A stretch of DNA of 64,000 nucleotides from Deltaproteobacteria bacterium (GTDB lineage: Bacteria > Myxococcota_A > UBA796 > UBA2385), in contig JAEUKK010000050.1 in assembly GCA_016792625.1 (NCBI GenBank), positions 1 through 64,000 on the forward strand. Direction: 5' to 3'. A program made the translations under genes and the position numbers. The notes under the pieces are model-generated. The model made no database searches. It saw only the letters and a list, made by a program, of their open reading frames with translations, and had not been told where the DNA came from. Below are positions 42,401 through 52,481 of this stretch, in pieces. Position 1 is the stretch's first letter. Each line of letters starts with the position of its first letter.

Positions 42401-42490
42401 GAGCGCCACCGCGCCGCAGCGCAGCGCGCCGGCGAGCGCGACCCCTGCGAGCCAAGCGCGCGCGGCCTCGGGGCGGTCGGGCGCAGCCAT
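39425..42490 (-). CDS. Large membrane protein: spermidine-synthase-like middle plus TPR tail
   Basis: The 1021-residue protein has about ten Ala/Gly/Leu-rich membrane segments (residues 10-360). Next comes a soluble domain resembling a degenerate spermidine-synthase/methyltransferase fold (ERALLLGDDAGNAALGA, GADLQDVIVEVFDAAWADAAHPGPSG, DGVWIGVLHLDLL). The C-terminal 300 residues are TPR-like helices (ELFSAALSLDEGELTALFGLARVA, EARAWHNLGVFWMEQGRLDEAEGALNH, GAIEAFKLVLQVDPNNAAARENL). The SAM-binding glycine loop is not intact, so enzymatic activity is doubtful. ATG 42490 has GAGG 7 nt upstream. The gene is divergent from pilM. Confidence 0.78.
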   Translation of the reverse strand: MAAPDRPEAARAWLAGVALAGALRCGAVALGPVPAALSLLCAALLLGAALAPPLRPAVRGLLLGAGALGFALEEPLGAAPLPAAARSALGAVPMLGLPLPAVLLGLGLGPAFAPRGPRAGLTLAAGLGIGALVPLAAVLPLGLLGLLRPARPGAGAPRTPWIGAVGAGAVSFAATVGALSLRPALDTSLAPQLGGLAAAGLGLALGDLAVRATPALRDSPAGLRALLTGGLAAVGASALLPFGVGLTRALSLPLIGAPAVDLRVSVPALAAGLLGGLLSAAAAAPGRPRIAGAALGLALGASPLGADAGGLSAVGLGAGLALLLLSDRRLSQAAGALTAAALGLRWATVKALPVAVLSVGQLRSLRSEAVWQRDLDARAAQTATFAQLGGRGGQAVWAAGAALIEVELDGRPRSSAGPAAEAERLAGALAGLLAPRHERALLLGDDAGNAALGAAPWPFLQMTVSAPAPEALRALAAASPALRARYLEPGLRLLPLHPSAVLRGADLQDVIVEVFDAAWADAAHPGPSGAELAAARGRLAPDGVWIGVLHLDLLEDGQAAAFAGAAAATFPAIQAWLPPRGADSLILVGSTAPLPLSRLEQRFAAQPAPLRALGFPSAPALASQAIAARAELEAWAAVHPVRLDPGQVSGALTTRPFLHLGGLAERTSSAAALWSLEGSATGLAVLDGRIDVRRRTLQVIAQAAKGDVRGVVEGTRDLGALGDEEAERALDGLIAPQLRQAEAALRRARVEGPTSPGWEEASRAATTARLLAPGAPAPLLLLAEVAVAQGNLSKADELFSAALSLDEGELTALFGLARVARARGDLVAAETRLLQATRLHPREARAWHNLGVFWMEQGRLDEAEGALNHGAGLAGQDEPGPSLALGELALQREQPGGALVWAERAVKMSALRDDPKATGAALYLRGRAYFEMEQWDKAEDDLRAAVIADGQLVGARGGIGQLRARVGDLPGAIEAFKLVLQVDPNNAAARENLRRAEEALAARAAKERAPRPAAPPPGFTP

Positions 42491-42820
42491 CGCGGGCCTC
42501 AGGGCACAAAGGGGGCGGCGCTCTAGCGCAGCCGCATTGACCGACTTTGTCACTAACTGCTAAACCGTGCCGGTCGAGTTGACGGGTCCCCGCCCAAACC
42601 GACGGTGCGGCCCGGTCGGCCCCGGCGGCGGCGCCGGTGGGGCGCGCCTCGCGCGCCGGTTGGCGCGTCAAGAGCGCCGCTCCCAATTCGTTCATCTTTG
42701 CGCCGTTGTCGCCTCAGCGCCTCCCCGCGAGCCCCCGCCTTTAGTAAGCTCCTTCGCGACCCCGCCCCTACGGTTGAGCCTCGCCCGCTCGCCCGCCACC
42801 CCCGCTCGGAACCAATCGGA
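42491..42820 (+). promoter_or_regulatory. Divergent promoter region of the pilM operon
   Basis: This 330-bp non-coding region separates the leftward membrane/TPR gene from pilM. It holds a relatively AT-rich patch (42,535-42,570) with TTGACC at 42537, 18 bp, then TAAACC at 42561. This is a plausible but imperfect sigma70-type promoter reading right. A second AT-richer spot (CCTTTAGTAAGCTCC) lies at about 42,738-42,752. No sigma54 element was found. Confidence 0.35.
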
Positions 42821-43894
42821 ATGGGCCTGTTCAACCGCAGACGACCCTCCATCGGGCTCGACATTGGCTCCAGCGGCATCAAGCTGATGGAGCTCGATCA
42901 AGACAGCAAGACGGGGCGCTACCGGCTGCTGCACTTCGAGATGGCCGCGCTCCCGCCCGAGGCCATCGTCGACGGGCAGATCATGAACACCACCGTGGTG
43001 GTCGATCAGATCCGCGAGCTGCTCCAGCGGCGGCGCATCAAGACCAAGAACGCCACCGCCTCGATCTCGGGCAACAGCGTGATCATCAAGCGGGTCACGC
43101 TCCCCCAGATGAGCATCGATGAGCTCGAAGAGTCCATCCAGTGGGAGGCTGAGCAGTACATCCCCTTTGACATCAATGACGTCAATTTGGATGTGCAGAT
43201 CCTCGCCGGGGCCAGCCTCGACCCCGGCCAGATGGACGTGCTCCTCGTCGCCGCCCGCAAAGAGGTGGTCAACGAGCGCCACTCGCTGCTCTCGCAGGCG
43301 GGGCTCAAGCCCGCGGTGATCGACGTCGACGCCTTCGCGGTGTCGAACATGTTTGAACTGAACTACGACGTGCCCAAAGAGACGGTCGCGCTGGTGAACG
43401 TGGGCGCGAGCGTCGTGTCCATCCACATCCTGCGCAACGGGGTGAGCGCCTTCACCCGCGACGTGGGCATGGGCGGCCGTCAGTTCACCGAAGAGATCCA
43501 GCGCACGCTGAACATCTCTTTCGAAGAGGCCGAGGCGCTGAAGACCGGCGGCGCCGATCCTGACGCCGCCGCGGTCGTGCCCGAAGAGATCGAGCGGGTG
43601 CTGTCGAGCGTCGGCGACGCGCTGGCCACCGAGATCCAGCGCAGCCTCGACTTCTACCTCTCCACCTCGTCTGACTCGGGCATCGCGGGCATCTACCTGA
43701 GCGGCGGCGCGGCCCGCACGCCGGGGCTGCCCCGCTCGATCGAGCGCCAGACCGGGCTGCCGGTCGAGGTGGTCGACCCCTTCCGGCGCATCCAGGTCGA
43801 TGAACGGGCGTTCAACCCGAGCTTCCTTCAGCACGTGGCGCCCCAGGCCGCCGTCGTTGTGGGCTTGGCGATGCGGAGGCCGGGCGACAAATGA
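42821..43894 (+). CDS. pilM: Type IV pilus assembly ATPase-like protein PilM
   Basis: The 357-residue protein has the actin-like fold of PilM: SIGLDIGSSGIKLMEL (phosphate 1), VALVNVGASVVSIHI (phosphate 2), IYLSGGAARTPGL (adenosine loop), and conserved QWEAEQYIPFDINDV between them. PilM binds the cytoplasmic N-terminus of PilN and links it to the pilus motor. ATG 42821 gives the usual start MGLF; the ribosome binding site is weak (CGGA). The stop overlaps pilN as ATGA. It is the first gene of pilMNOPQ. Confidence 0.95.
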   Translation: MGLFNRRRPSIGLDIGSSGIKLMELDQDSKTGRYRLLHFEMAALPPEAIVDGQIMNTTVVVDQIRELLQRRRIKTKNATASISGNSVIIKRVTLPQMSIDELEESIQWEAEQYIPFDINDVNLDVQILAGASLDPGQMDVLLVAARKEVVNERHSLLSQAGLKPAVIDVDAFAVSNMFELNYDVPKETVALVNVGASVVSIHILRNGVSAFTRDVGMGGRQFTEEIQRTLNISFEEAEALKTGGADPDAAAVVPEEIERVLSSVGDALATEIQRSLDFYLSTSSDSGIAGIYLSGGAARTPGLPRSIERQTGLPVEVVDPFRRIQVDERAFNPSFLQHVAPQAAVVVGLAMRRPGDK

Positions 43895-44613
43895 TTCGCA
43901 TCAACCTGCTGCCGGTGCGCGCCTCGCGCCGGCAAGAAGCAGTCAAGACCGAGCTGATGTTGGCGGGCCTCGTGCTCGCCGCGGTCGTGGTGGTGCTCGG
44001 CGGCCTGCACATCGTGCTGATGGCCCAGTCCAGCTCGCTCACCGCCGAGAACATCGAGCTTGACGCTGAGCTGAAGAAAAAAGAGGCCATCCGCCTCGAG
44101 GTCGAAGAGATGGAGAAGGTCCGAAAGGACCTCGAGCAGAAGCTCGCCGTCATCCAGCAGCTCAACGCGAACCGGATCGGCCCGGTCCTGTTGCTCAGCG
44201 ACCTCTCTGACGCCACCCCCGAGAAGCTCCAGATCACCAGCCTGATCGAAAAGCAGGGCCAGATCACCTTCACCGGCGTCGCGGTGACCCACGAGGTCAT
44301 CTCGCAGTTCATGATCAACATCGAGAAGTCCAAGCGCTTCACCGATGTGGGTCTCAACGGCGTCGAGCAGGTCGAAGACGGCGGCGTGAAGCTCAAAGAG
44401 TTCGAGATCACCGCGAAGCTCGTGACCGAGGCCTCTAAGGTCGAAGCGGAGGCCGCGGCCAAAGCGAAGGCCAAGGCGGGCGGCGGCGCAGCCCCGGCGG
44501 GCGCGCCCCCGGCGGATGGGGCGGCCCCCGCTCCCCCGGCGGCGCCTGCGGATGGGACCGCCCCCGCGGCTCCTCCTCCGGCAGCGCCGGCCCCCGCTGG
44601 CGGGCAGGAGTAA
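43891..44613 (+). CDS. pilN: Type IV pilus inner-membrane alignment protein PilN
   Basis: This 240-residue protein begins with the conserved MIRINLLPVR that docks into PilM. One membrane segment (about 22-46), a coiled coil (ENIELDAELKKKEAIRLEVEEMEKVRKDLEQK) and a ferredoxin-like periplasmic domain follow. A long Ala/Pro/Gly tail, not usual in PilN, occupies the last 45 residues. PilN pairs with PilO and aligns the secretin with the motor. The start overlaps pilM by 4 bp, and pilO starts 3 bp after its stop. Confidence 0.93.
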   Translation: MIRINLLPVRASRRQEAVKTELMLAGLVLAAVVVVLGGLHIVLMAQSSSLTAENIELDAELKKKEAIRLEVEEMEKVRKDLEQKLAVIQQLNANRIGPVLLLSDLSDATPEKLQITSLIEKQGQITFTGVAVTHEVISQFMINIEKSKRFTDVGLNGVEQVEDGGVKLKEFEITAKLVTEASKVEAEAAAKAKAKAGGGAAPAGAPPADGAAPAPPAAPADGTAPAAPPPAAPAPAGGQE

Positions 44614-44616
44614 GCC

Positions 44617-45264
44617 ATGAACCTCGCGAACCTGATGGAGCGGCTCGCCCGCCTGCAGCGCCCCCAGCGCCTCGCCGCGTACCTGGGCGCGGTGGTGCTC
44701 ATCGCGCTGATCTACCTGCTGGTCTTCTTCCTCCCGAAGAACGACGAGATCTCCACCCTCGACGAGCAGCAGGCCGAGTACAAGCGCAAGCTCGCTGAGG
44801 TCGAGGTGCACGTCGCGAACCGCAACGCGATGCGCGAGAAGCTCAACGAGCTCAACGAGAGCTTGTCGAAGGCCAAGCGTGAGCTGCCGAACAACAGCGA
44901 GATCCCGAACCTGCTTAAGGCGATCAGCACGACGGCCAAGAAGTCGGGGCTCGAGGTCCGGCGCTTCCAGCCGCTGCCCGAGGTCAAGAAGGAGTACGTG
45001 GCCGAGGTCCCCGTCGCCCTCGAGGTGACCGGGAGCTACCACGAGGTGGCCATGTTCTTCGACCAGCTCAGCCGGATGAGCCGCATCGTCTATGTGCAAG
45101 ATGTGGCGATGTCCGACCCCGATGAGCGCGGCGACAAGGTCTACCTCACGGTCACCGGCAAGGCGGTCACCTTCCGCTTCTTGTCCGACGAAGAGAAGGC
45201 GGCCGAGGCCGCCAAGGCCAAGGGCAAGAAGAAGGGCGGCGGCGGCGGTGGGGGTGACGAATGA
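44617..45264 (+). CDS. pilO: Type IV pilus inner-membrane alignment protein PilO
   Basis: The 215-residue protein has one membrane segment (about 20-40), a coiled coil (LDEQQAEYKRKLAEVEVHVANRNAMREKLNE) and a PilO ferredoxin-like domain with LPNNSEIPNLLKAISTTAKKSGLEV and VTGSYHEVAMFFDQLSRMSRIV. A Lys/Gly-rich end follows (KGKKKGGGGGGG). It forms heterodimers with PilN. Its stop overlaps pilP as ATGA. Confidence 0.93.
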   Translation: MNLANLMERLARLQRPQRLAAYLGAVVLIALIYLLVFFLPKNDEISTLDEQQAEYKRKLAEVEVHVANRNAMREKLNELNESLSKAKRELPNNSEIPNLLKAISTTAKKSGLEVRRFQPLPEVKKEYVAEVPVALEVTGSYHEVAMFFDQLSRMSRIVYVQDVAMSDPDERGDKVYLTVTGKAVTFRFLSDEEKAAEAAKAKGKKKGGGGGGGDE

Positions 45265-45755
45265 TGTCCAGCGCGCTGATCCTGCCCCTGCTGCTGGCCG
45301 CCTGTGACCTGTTCATCTCGGGTGAGGGCGACCCCTCGGCCGCTGCTCCGCTCACGCCGGTCGCGCCCACGAAGGCCGCCGACGAGGACGAAGAGGACAA
45401 GAAGCCCGCCTACTCCTACAGCCCGCTCGGCAAGCGCGACCCCTTCCGCTCGTTCATCGAGATGAAGGTCGAGACCGCCGAGGTCTGCTGCACCCAAAAA
45501 TACGACATCGACCAGTACCACTTGGTGGGCATCATCTGGGGTGTAGACCGGCCCCGTGCCCTGGTCGAAGACCCCGAGAACGTCGGCTGGGTCATTGAGA
45601 TCGGCTCGTACCTTGGAAAGAACTGGGGCAAGGTCACCAGCATCAACGCCAACGAGGTCGTGGTCACCGAAGAGTACCAGACCATCGACGGCGAGCTGGT
45701 GGTCAACAACCTCTCCATCAAGCTCCCGATCGTCGAAACGGAGGAGCTCCGATGA
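45261..45755 (+). CDS. pilP: Type IV pilus lipoprotein PilP
   Basis: This 164-residue lipoprotein (LLLAACD lipobox, Cys15) has an acidic disordered stretch (AADEDEEDKK), then the PilP beta domain with YSPLGKRDPFRSF, QYHLVGIIWGVDRPRALVEDPENVGWVI and EEYQTIDGELVVNNLSIKLP. PilP connects PilN/PilO to the secretin PilQ across the periplasm. The start overlaps pilO and the stop overlaps pilQ. Confidence 0.93.
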   Translation: MMSSALILPLLLAACDLFISGEGDPSAAAPLTPVAPTKAADEDEEDKKPAYSYSPLGKRDPFRSFIEMKVETAEVCCTQKYDIDQYHLVGIIWGVDRPRALVEDPENVGWVIEIGSYLGKNWGKVTSINANEVVVTEEYQTIDGELVVNNLSIKLPIVETEELR

Positions 45756-48244
45756 GCTCCCCCGCAGATCCTTCTCCTTCCTCTGATCTTGGCGCGCAGG
45801 TCCCCGGACCTGAACAACAGGGCGCACGGCAGCTGCCGGCCCGACCCCGCGGAGGCGCTTCGATGCGTGGCTTCTTCTCCTCACCCGCGCGCGGGTCTTC
45901 GCCGGCGCGTCCGGTCCGCCTGCTGAGCGCCCTCGCCCTCGCCGCGCTGTTCAGCTTCGGCCAGCAGAGCCGCGTCGAGGCCGCCGATCTCGCCCTCGAG
46001 CGGATGGAGGTCGTGGGCGGTGAGGTCCCCCAGCTCGTCCTCTTCCTCAGTGACGCGGCCCAGGGCTCGGCGGTCAGCTCCTACCCGCAGACCCAGCCCG
46101 ACCGCGTCGTGGTCGAGCTCGCCGGCGCGATCACCAACATGGGTGTCTCGCAGGTCGCGGGCGACGGGGTCTTGGTCGACCGGGCCGAGGTCATCTCCTT
46201 TGATGATGGCACCGGCCCGACCACCCGGGTCACGCTGTACCTCAACCGCCCCGGGGCCGAGATCCAGCCCCTGGTGGTCAGCGATGGCAACCGCGTGGTC
46301 GTCTCGCTCAACCCGGTGCGGACCCCTGGCGACGCGACGGCCGAGGCCGCGCCCCGCGAGCGCAACCCCCGCGACCTCTCGGGCCCCGAGCGCGTCCCGA
46401 CCGGCCCGGCCCTGACCAGCCTCGACTTCGAGAGCCTCGATGAGGTCAGCCGCATCGTCATCGGCCTCAAAGACACCCGCGAGTACACGGTCACCCAGTC
46501 GCAGGGCAACCTGATCCTGGTCGACATCCCGGGCACCTTCCTGCCGCAGTCGCTGCAGCGGGTGCTCGACACCGGCGACTTCGTGTCCCCGGTCCGCATG
46601 GTCCGCGCCTACAAGACCGGTCGTGGCACCCGGGTGGCCATCTCGCTGCGCCGCGAGACCACCTACGAGCACACGATCACCGACCGCGGCCTGCTCGTGC
46701 TCGACATCAAGGTGCCGCCGGGCATGACCCGCGAGCGCGAGAACGCCCGCAGCTACGGTGGTGACGTCAGCCCCGGTCGGCCCGACGGTGGGCTCGGCAA
46801 CGCCGTGGGCGGCGAGGTCGGCATCGGCAGCAACGGCCGCAGCTTTGACCCGGGCTCGGCTTGGGGCCGGGGCGGCGGCAGCTACGACCCCTCCTCGGCC
46901 GCGGGCTTGGCGGCGGGCTTCATGTATGACAACTCGGGCGCGGGCAACCTGCCCTACTCGGGCCAGCGCATCAGCCTCGACTTCGTCAACGCCGATATCC
47001 ACAGCATTTTCCGGCTGATCTCGCACGTCTCCCGCCTCAACATCGTCGCCAGCGACGACGTCGAGGGCGAGGTGACCGTGCGCATGACCGACGTGCCCTG
47101 GGATCAGGCCCTGGCCGCCATTTTGCAGGCCAAGGGCCTGGGCTCGCAGCGCTTTGGCAGCGTCGTGCGCGTCGCGCCGATCGAGACGATCAAGGCCGAG
47201 CAGCAGGCCAAAGCCGAGACCGTCGAGGCCATGTTCAAGTCGGCCCAGCTCGAGCTGCTGGTGGTGCCGCTCAACTACGTCCAGGCCAGCGACATCAACA
47301 AACAGCTCACCACGCTGCTCACCAGCCGCGGCACCCTGCAGGTCGACCAGACGAGCAACCAGCTCATCATCAAAGACATCCCGGCCAACCTGCCCCAGCT
47401 GCGCGAGCTCATCCGCTACATGGATCGCGAGACCCCCCAGGTGCTCATCGAGGCGCGGGTGGTCGAGGCGAGCACCAACTACACGCGCAGCATGGGCATC
47501 CAGTGGGGCGGCGAGCTCGATGCCACCACCTCGACCGGGTACTCGACCGGGCTCTTCTTCCCCAACGGCGTGGGGATGAGCGGCGGCATCTCGTCCAACG
47601 TGGCGGCGGCCAACCGCACGGTCTTTTACCAGCCGGGCCAAGACACCCTGCTGGTCGACCTTGGCGCCGAGTCCACCAACTCTTCGGTGGCCTTTAGTTT
47701 GGGCTCGATCCCGGGCGTCATCGACCTCGACGCGCGGCTCAGCGCGCTCGAACAAGATGGCTGGGGCAAGGTCATCTCGCAGCCCCGCATCACCACGCTC
47801 GACAACAAGCCGGCGACCGTCGCCCAAGGCGCGCGGGTGCCCTTCCTCAGCACCTCGGCCGGCGGTACGGCGGTGCAGTTCATCAACGCGGTGCTCAGCC
47901 TCACGGTCACGCCGCACATCACCCAAGACAACAAGATCTTCATGCGCATGAAGATCGAGAACAACCGCGCCGACTTCTCGCGCTTGGTCCAGGGTCAGCC
48001 GGCCATTCAGATCAAAGAGATCGAGACCGAGCTGCTCGTCGCCGACGGCGACACCACGGTCATGGGCGGCGTGTTTTCGACCGAGCAGACCTACAGCCAG
48101 AACCGCACCCCGGGCTTCTCGAAGCTGCCCCTGCTCGGCTACCTGTTCAAGAACGCGACCGACAACATGGCGCGCAACGAGCTGCTCGTCTTCGTCACGC
48201 CCCACATCGTGACCCGGCCCCAGGGCTCGTCCGCGCGGCGCTGA
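45752..48244 (+). CDS. pilQ: Type IV pilus secretin PilQ
   Basis: The 830-residue product has two AMIN domains (VPQLVLFLSDAAQGSAVSSY..., LTSLDFESLDEVSRIVIGL...), a Gly-rich linker, and an STN/N0 domain (ISLDFVNADIHSIFRLISHVSRLNIV). An N1/secretin_N domain (LNYVQASDINKQLTTLLTSRG) and the secretin channel follow (VLIEARVVEAST, PRITTLDNKPATVAQGARVPF, TVTPHI, FSTEQTYSQNRTPGFSKLPLLGYLF). ATG 45752 has GGAGGAG 5 nt upstream and overlaps pilP. ATG 45863 has its own GGAGG and would shorten the N-terminus to a normal signal peptide, so either may be used. The next gene, aroK, begins on the base after its stop. Confidence 0.95.
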   Translation: MSSPADPSPSSDLGAQVPGPEQQGARQLPARPRGGASMRGFFSSPARGSSPARPVRLLSALALAALFSFGQQSRVEAADLALERMEVVGGEVPQLVLFLSDAAQGSAVSSYPQTQPDRVVVELAGAITNMGVSQVAGDGVLVDRAEVISFDDGTGPTTRVTLYLNRPGAEIQPLVVSDGNRVVVSLNPVRTPGDATAEAAPRERNPRDLSGPERVPTGPALTSLDFESLDEVSRIVIGLKDTREYTVTQSQGNLILVDIPGTFLPQSLQRVLDTGDFVSPVRMVRAYKTGRGTRVAISLRRETTYEHTITDRGLLVLDIKVPPGMTRERENARSYGGDVSPGRPDGGLGNAVGGEVGIGSNGRSFDPGSAWGRGGGSYDPSSAAGLAAGFMYDNSGAGNLPYSGQRISLDFVNADIHSIFRLISHVSRLNIVASDDVEGEVTVRMTDVPWDQALAAILQAKGLGSQRFGSVVRVAPIETIKAEQQAKAETVEAMFKSAQLELLVVPLNYVQASDINKQLTTLLTSRGTLQVDQTSNQLIIKDIPANLPQLRELIRYMDRETPQVLIEARVVEASTNYTRSMGIQWGGELDATTSTGYSTGLFFPNGVGMSGGISSNVAAANRTVFYQPGQDTLLVDLGAESTNSSVAFSLGSIPGVIDLDARLSALEQDGWGKVISQPRITTLDNKPATVAQGARVPFLSTSAGGTAVQFINAVLSLTVTPHITQDNKIFMRMKIENNRADFSRLVQGQPAIQIKEIETELLVADGDTTVMGGVFSTEQTYSQNRTPGFSKLPLLGYLFKNATDNMARNELLVFVTPHIVTRPQGSSARR

Positions 48245-48729
48245 GTGCGGCGTGTCGCCTTGGCCGGCTTCATGGGGGTCGGCAAGACCACGCTCGGTCG
48301 GGGTCTCGCCGCTCACATGGGCCTGCCCTTCGTTGATCTCGACGAAGAGGTCGAGGCCGCAGCGGGCTGCAGCGTCGCCGCGCTCTTCGGGTTGGAGGGT
48401 GAGGCCGGCTTTCGTCAGCGGGAGCACGCAGCGCTCGCCGCGGTGGTCCAGCGGCCTGCCTTCGTGCTCGCCCTCGGCGGAGGCACCGCCCACCAGCCGG
48501 TCAACGCCCCCTTGCTCCTCGGGCTGGAGGTCTTCGTGCTCGAGCGCCCCTGGTCCGAGCTCGGCCCCGCCCTGGCCGCCGACCCCCGGCGCCCGCTGGC
48601 CGCGCAGGCGGCGGCGCTGTTCTCGGCCCGCGCCGCCGAAGCTGCGCGGCTCGGGCCCCGCGTCGATCTGCGCGCCTGCGATCCGGATCGTGCGCTGGCA
48701 CGCCTGGTCGCGGCGGTCGAGGGCCGCGC

Positions 48730-48733
<4 letters not shown>
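48245..48733 (+). CDS. aroK: Shikimate kinase
   Basis: This 162-residue protein has Walker A GFMGVGKTT (9-17), the shikimate-binding FVDLDEEVEAAAGCSVAALF, FRQREH and LALGGGTA, giving the full shikimate kinase signature. It phosphorylates shikimate in the chorismate pathway. The GTG start abuts the pilQ stop, and the stop overlaps aroB (GTGA). This hofQ/pilQ-aroK-aroB order is an old conserved neighbourhood. Confidence 0.95.
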
Positions 48734-49956
<1,223 letters not shown>

Positions 49957-49964
49957 GAGGTCCC

Positions 49965-50603
49965 ATGCGCCCATCCCACCTCGCCCGCGGGCTCGCCGTC
50001 GCCGCCCTCGGCGTCGGCTGCATGAAGGAGCCGCTCTACGCCCCGGTGGGCTCGACCGTGGCGGTCAACCCGTCGACGCTCGACATCGCCGCCTCGCCGG
50101 TCTTCGTGCAAGAAGACAACGTCGGCTCGTACTTCATGGTCGACGCCCAGGTGCTCGACCCCGATGGTGTGCCGCTTGAGAACACCCAGGTCGAGGTGCA
50201 GGGCCCGTCGGCGGGCATCTTCATCATGCCGCAGTCGGCGGTGAAGTTCGTCGACTTCCCCGAGGCCCCCGAAGACGTCGAGGCGGCCCAGAAAGAAGAC
50301 TGCTACACCGAAGATGGCGTGCGCGACGCCTCTGAGAACGAGTGGTGCGCCTGGTACTACGACGAAGAGCGGGGCGAGTTCTACCAGTTCTCCGACGAGT
50401 ACGCCGACGCCGGCGGCTACCAGCCCAACTACGCGCTGCTGCCCACCGACGGCATGGGCATCGCCCGCTTCTTCATGTTCGTCGACCAGATGCCCTACAC
50501 CCTCAACGATGACGGCACGGTGGGTGATCAGGGCGACCAGAGCGTCTTCTTCACCATCCGCGTGCACAGCGTCAGCCTGACGATCAACTCCGCGGAGGGC
50601 TGA
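49965..50603 (+). CDS. Lipoprotein of unknown function
   Basis: The 212-residue protein has a lipobox (AALGVGC). The folded part starts PVGSTVAVNPSTLDI and continues as an Ig-like or carboxypeptidase-regulatory-like domain (YFMVDAQVLDPDGVPLENTQVEVQGPSAG). An acidic insert with two Cys (EDCYTEDGVRDASENEWCAW) and a C-terminal DQSVFFTIRVHSVSLTINSAEG follow. Such domains often decorate secretion or pilus machines, and it lies 8 bp after aroB in the same run. ATG 49965 has GGAGG 5 nt upstream. Confidence 0.78.
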   Translation: MRPSHLARGLAVAALGVGCMKEPLYAPVGSTVAVNPSTLDIAASPVFVQEDNVGSYFMVDAQVLDPDGVPLENTQVEVQGPSAGIFIMPQSAVKFVDFPEAPEDVEAAQKEDCYTEDGVRDASENEWCAWYYDEERGEFYQFSDEYADAGGYQPNYALLPTDGMGIARFFMFVDQMPYTLNDDGTVGDQGDQSVFFTIRVHSVSLTINSAEG

Positions 50604-51335
50604 GTGGACGCGCTGACCGAGGAGATCGCCCGGCACCGCCGCGAGCTGCGGGCCGATCCTCGGTCGCTGCGTTTTGTGCCCCTGGCCGACGCGCTGCGCC
50701 GCGCCGGGGCCCTCGACGAGGCGCTGCGGGTGCTCGAGCAGGGGCTGGCCATCCATCCGGCGCACAAGACCGCGCTGCTGGTGCGGGCCCGGGTCTTCTC
50801 CGACGCCGGCCGCGGCAAAGACGCCCTCCGCCTGCTCGATGAGCTCTACCCCCGCGACCGCGGCAACCTCGCGCTCATCGAGCTCTACGTCGAGCTGCTC
50901 TCCTGCGATGGGCGCACCCCCGAGGCCCGCGCCGTGCTCGCTGCGGCCGAGCTCGCTGGCGCCACCCCCGCGCTGCGGGATCGGCTGCTGGCGGTCATTG
51001 AAGAAGAAGAGGCCGGGCTGACCGAGCTCAGCGCGCTCGAGCCCCTCGAGTCCTTGCACACCCTGCCCGGCGCCTCGGTTGATGAGCTCGGCGACCCCTT
51101 CTTGACCGAGCCGGTGGTTCGGCGGGTGCTGCGCTCGGGCGCCCGCGAGGCCGGCGCGCGCCTGTGGGCCGAGTGGCGTGGCGCCCTGGGCGGCGGCGAG
51201 ACCTCGGCGCTCCGTCCGCGCAACCTCCGGGTCGACGCGGTGTCTCGGCCGCCGCCGGCCCTCCCTTCGCCGGCGCCCGCGGCCGTCCCCGCCCTCCGCC
51301 GCCTGCTCCACGCGCTCGAGTCGGCCCCGCGGTGA
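50604..51335 (+). CDS. TPR-containing cytoplasmic protein
   Basis: This 243-residue protein has TPR-like helices in its first 130 residues ([73 protein letters not shown]). A Glu/Leu-rich middle and a Pro/Ala-rich basic end follow. There is no signal peptide. The GTG start follows the lipoprotein stop directly, and its stop overlaps aroQ (GTGA). Similar TPR genes stand near aroQ in other delta-proteobacteria, but the function is unknown. Confidence 0.8.
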   Translation: MDALTEEIARHRRELRADPRSLRFVPLADALRRAGALDEALRVLEQGLAIHPAHKTALLVRARVFSDAGRGKDALRLLDELYPRDRGNLALIELYVELLSCDGRTPEARAVLAAAELAGATPALRDRLLAVIEEEEAGLTELSALEPLESLHTLPGASVDELGDPFLTEPVVRRVLRSGAREAGARLWAEWRGALGGGETSALRPRNLRVDAVSRPPPALPSPAPAAVPALRRLLHALESAPR

Positions 51336-51796
51336 AGATCCTCGTCCTGCACGGCCCCAACCTCAACCTGCTGGGGCGCCGCGAGCCCGCCGTCTACGGT
51401 GCCCAAACCCTCGACGAGATCAACGCGCAGCTGGGTGTTTTGGCCGCTGAGCTCGGCGTTGACGTCGCGTTCGTGCAGAGCAACCACGAGGGCGCCCTCA
51501 TCGACGCGCTGCACGCCGCCCAAGGTGCGATGCAGGGCGTGCTCATCAACCCCGGCGGCCTCACCCACAGCTCGGTGAGCCTGCGCGACGCGCTGCTGGC
51601 GGTGAACCTGCCTTTTGTCGAGGTCCACCTCAGCAATGTCTACGCCCGCGAGCCCTTTCGGCACACGAGCCTGCTGCGCGACGTGGCGGTCGGTGTGGTG
51701 CTCGGTTTTGGGGCCGACAGCTACGGGATGGGCCTGCGGGGGCTGATCTCGCACCTGCGCCGGCGCGTGGGCGACGCAGGGCCCCCGGCTGGATAG
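51332..51796 (+). CDS. aroQ: Type II 3-dehydroquinate dehydratase
   Basis: The 154-residue protein has [19 protein letters not shown] (catalytic Tyr22), [30 protein letters not shown] and [18 protein letters not shown], the full type II dehydroquinase pattern. It follows aroK and aroB in the same run, adding the third chorismate-pathway enzyme to the cluster. The GTG start overlaps the TPR gene stop. Confidence 0.96.
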   Translation: MKILVLHGPNLNLLGRREPAVYGAQTLDEINAQLGVLAAELGVDVAFVQSNHEGALIDALHAAQGAMQGVLINPGGLTHSSVSLRDALLAVNLPFVEVHLSNVYAREPFRHTSLLRDVAVGVVLGFGADSYGMGLRGLISHLRRRVGDAGPPAG

Positions 51797-51862
51797 GCGC
51801 CCGCTCCGCCGCGCCGGCCGCCCCAATCGGGCCACCCGCGCCCAGAGGACCCGAGGGACCTG

Positions 51863-52300
<438 letters not shown>

Positions 52301-52481
52301 GCGCCGCGGGCCCGCCGCGCTCCGCGCCGTCCGTGCCGTCCGCTGGGTCCGCCAGGTCCGCTGGGCCAGCGGTGTCCGCCGCGGGGTGGACCGCGGGGCG
52401 CGGGCTCTGCAGGCGGGGTGACCCGCCGGTCTGCGGGCAGGTCGCGCCCCGAACCCTCCGCCGCCCCTTGGTGAGAGCCCC

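Noticed and set aside
39884..42526. An 880-codon open frame antisense to the membrane/TPR gene
   Set aside because: Low-complexity Gly/Ala/Arg/Glu composition and no motif; a shadow of the leftward gene.
45881..48493. An 870-codon frame antisense to pilQ
   Set aside because: It mirrors pilQ, which has all secretin motifs; the antisense product is rich in Asp/His/Val repeats without a fold.
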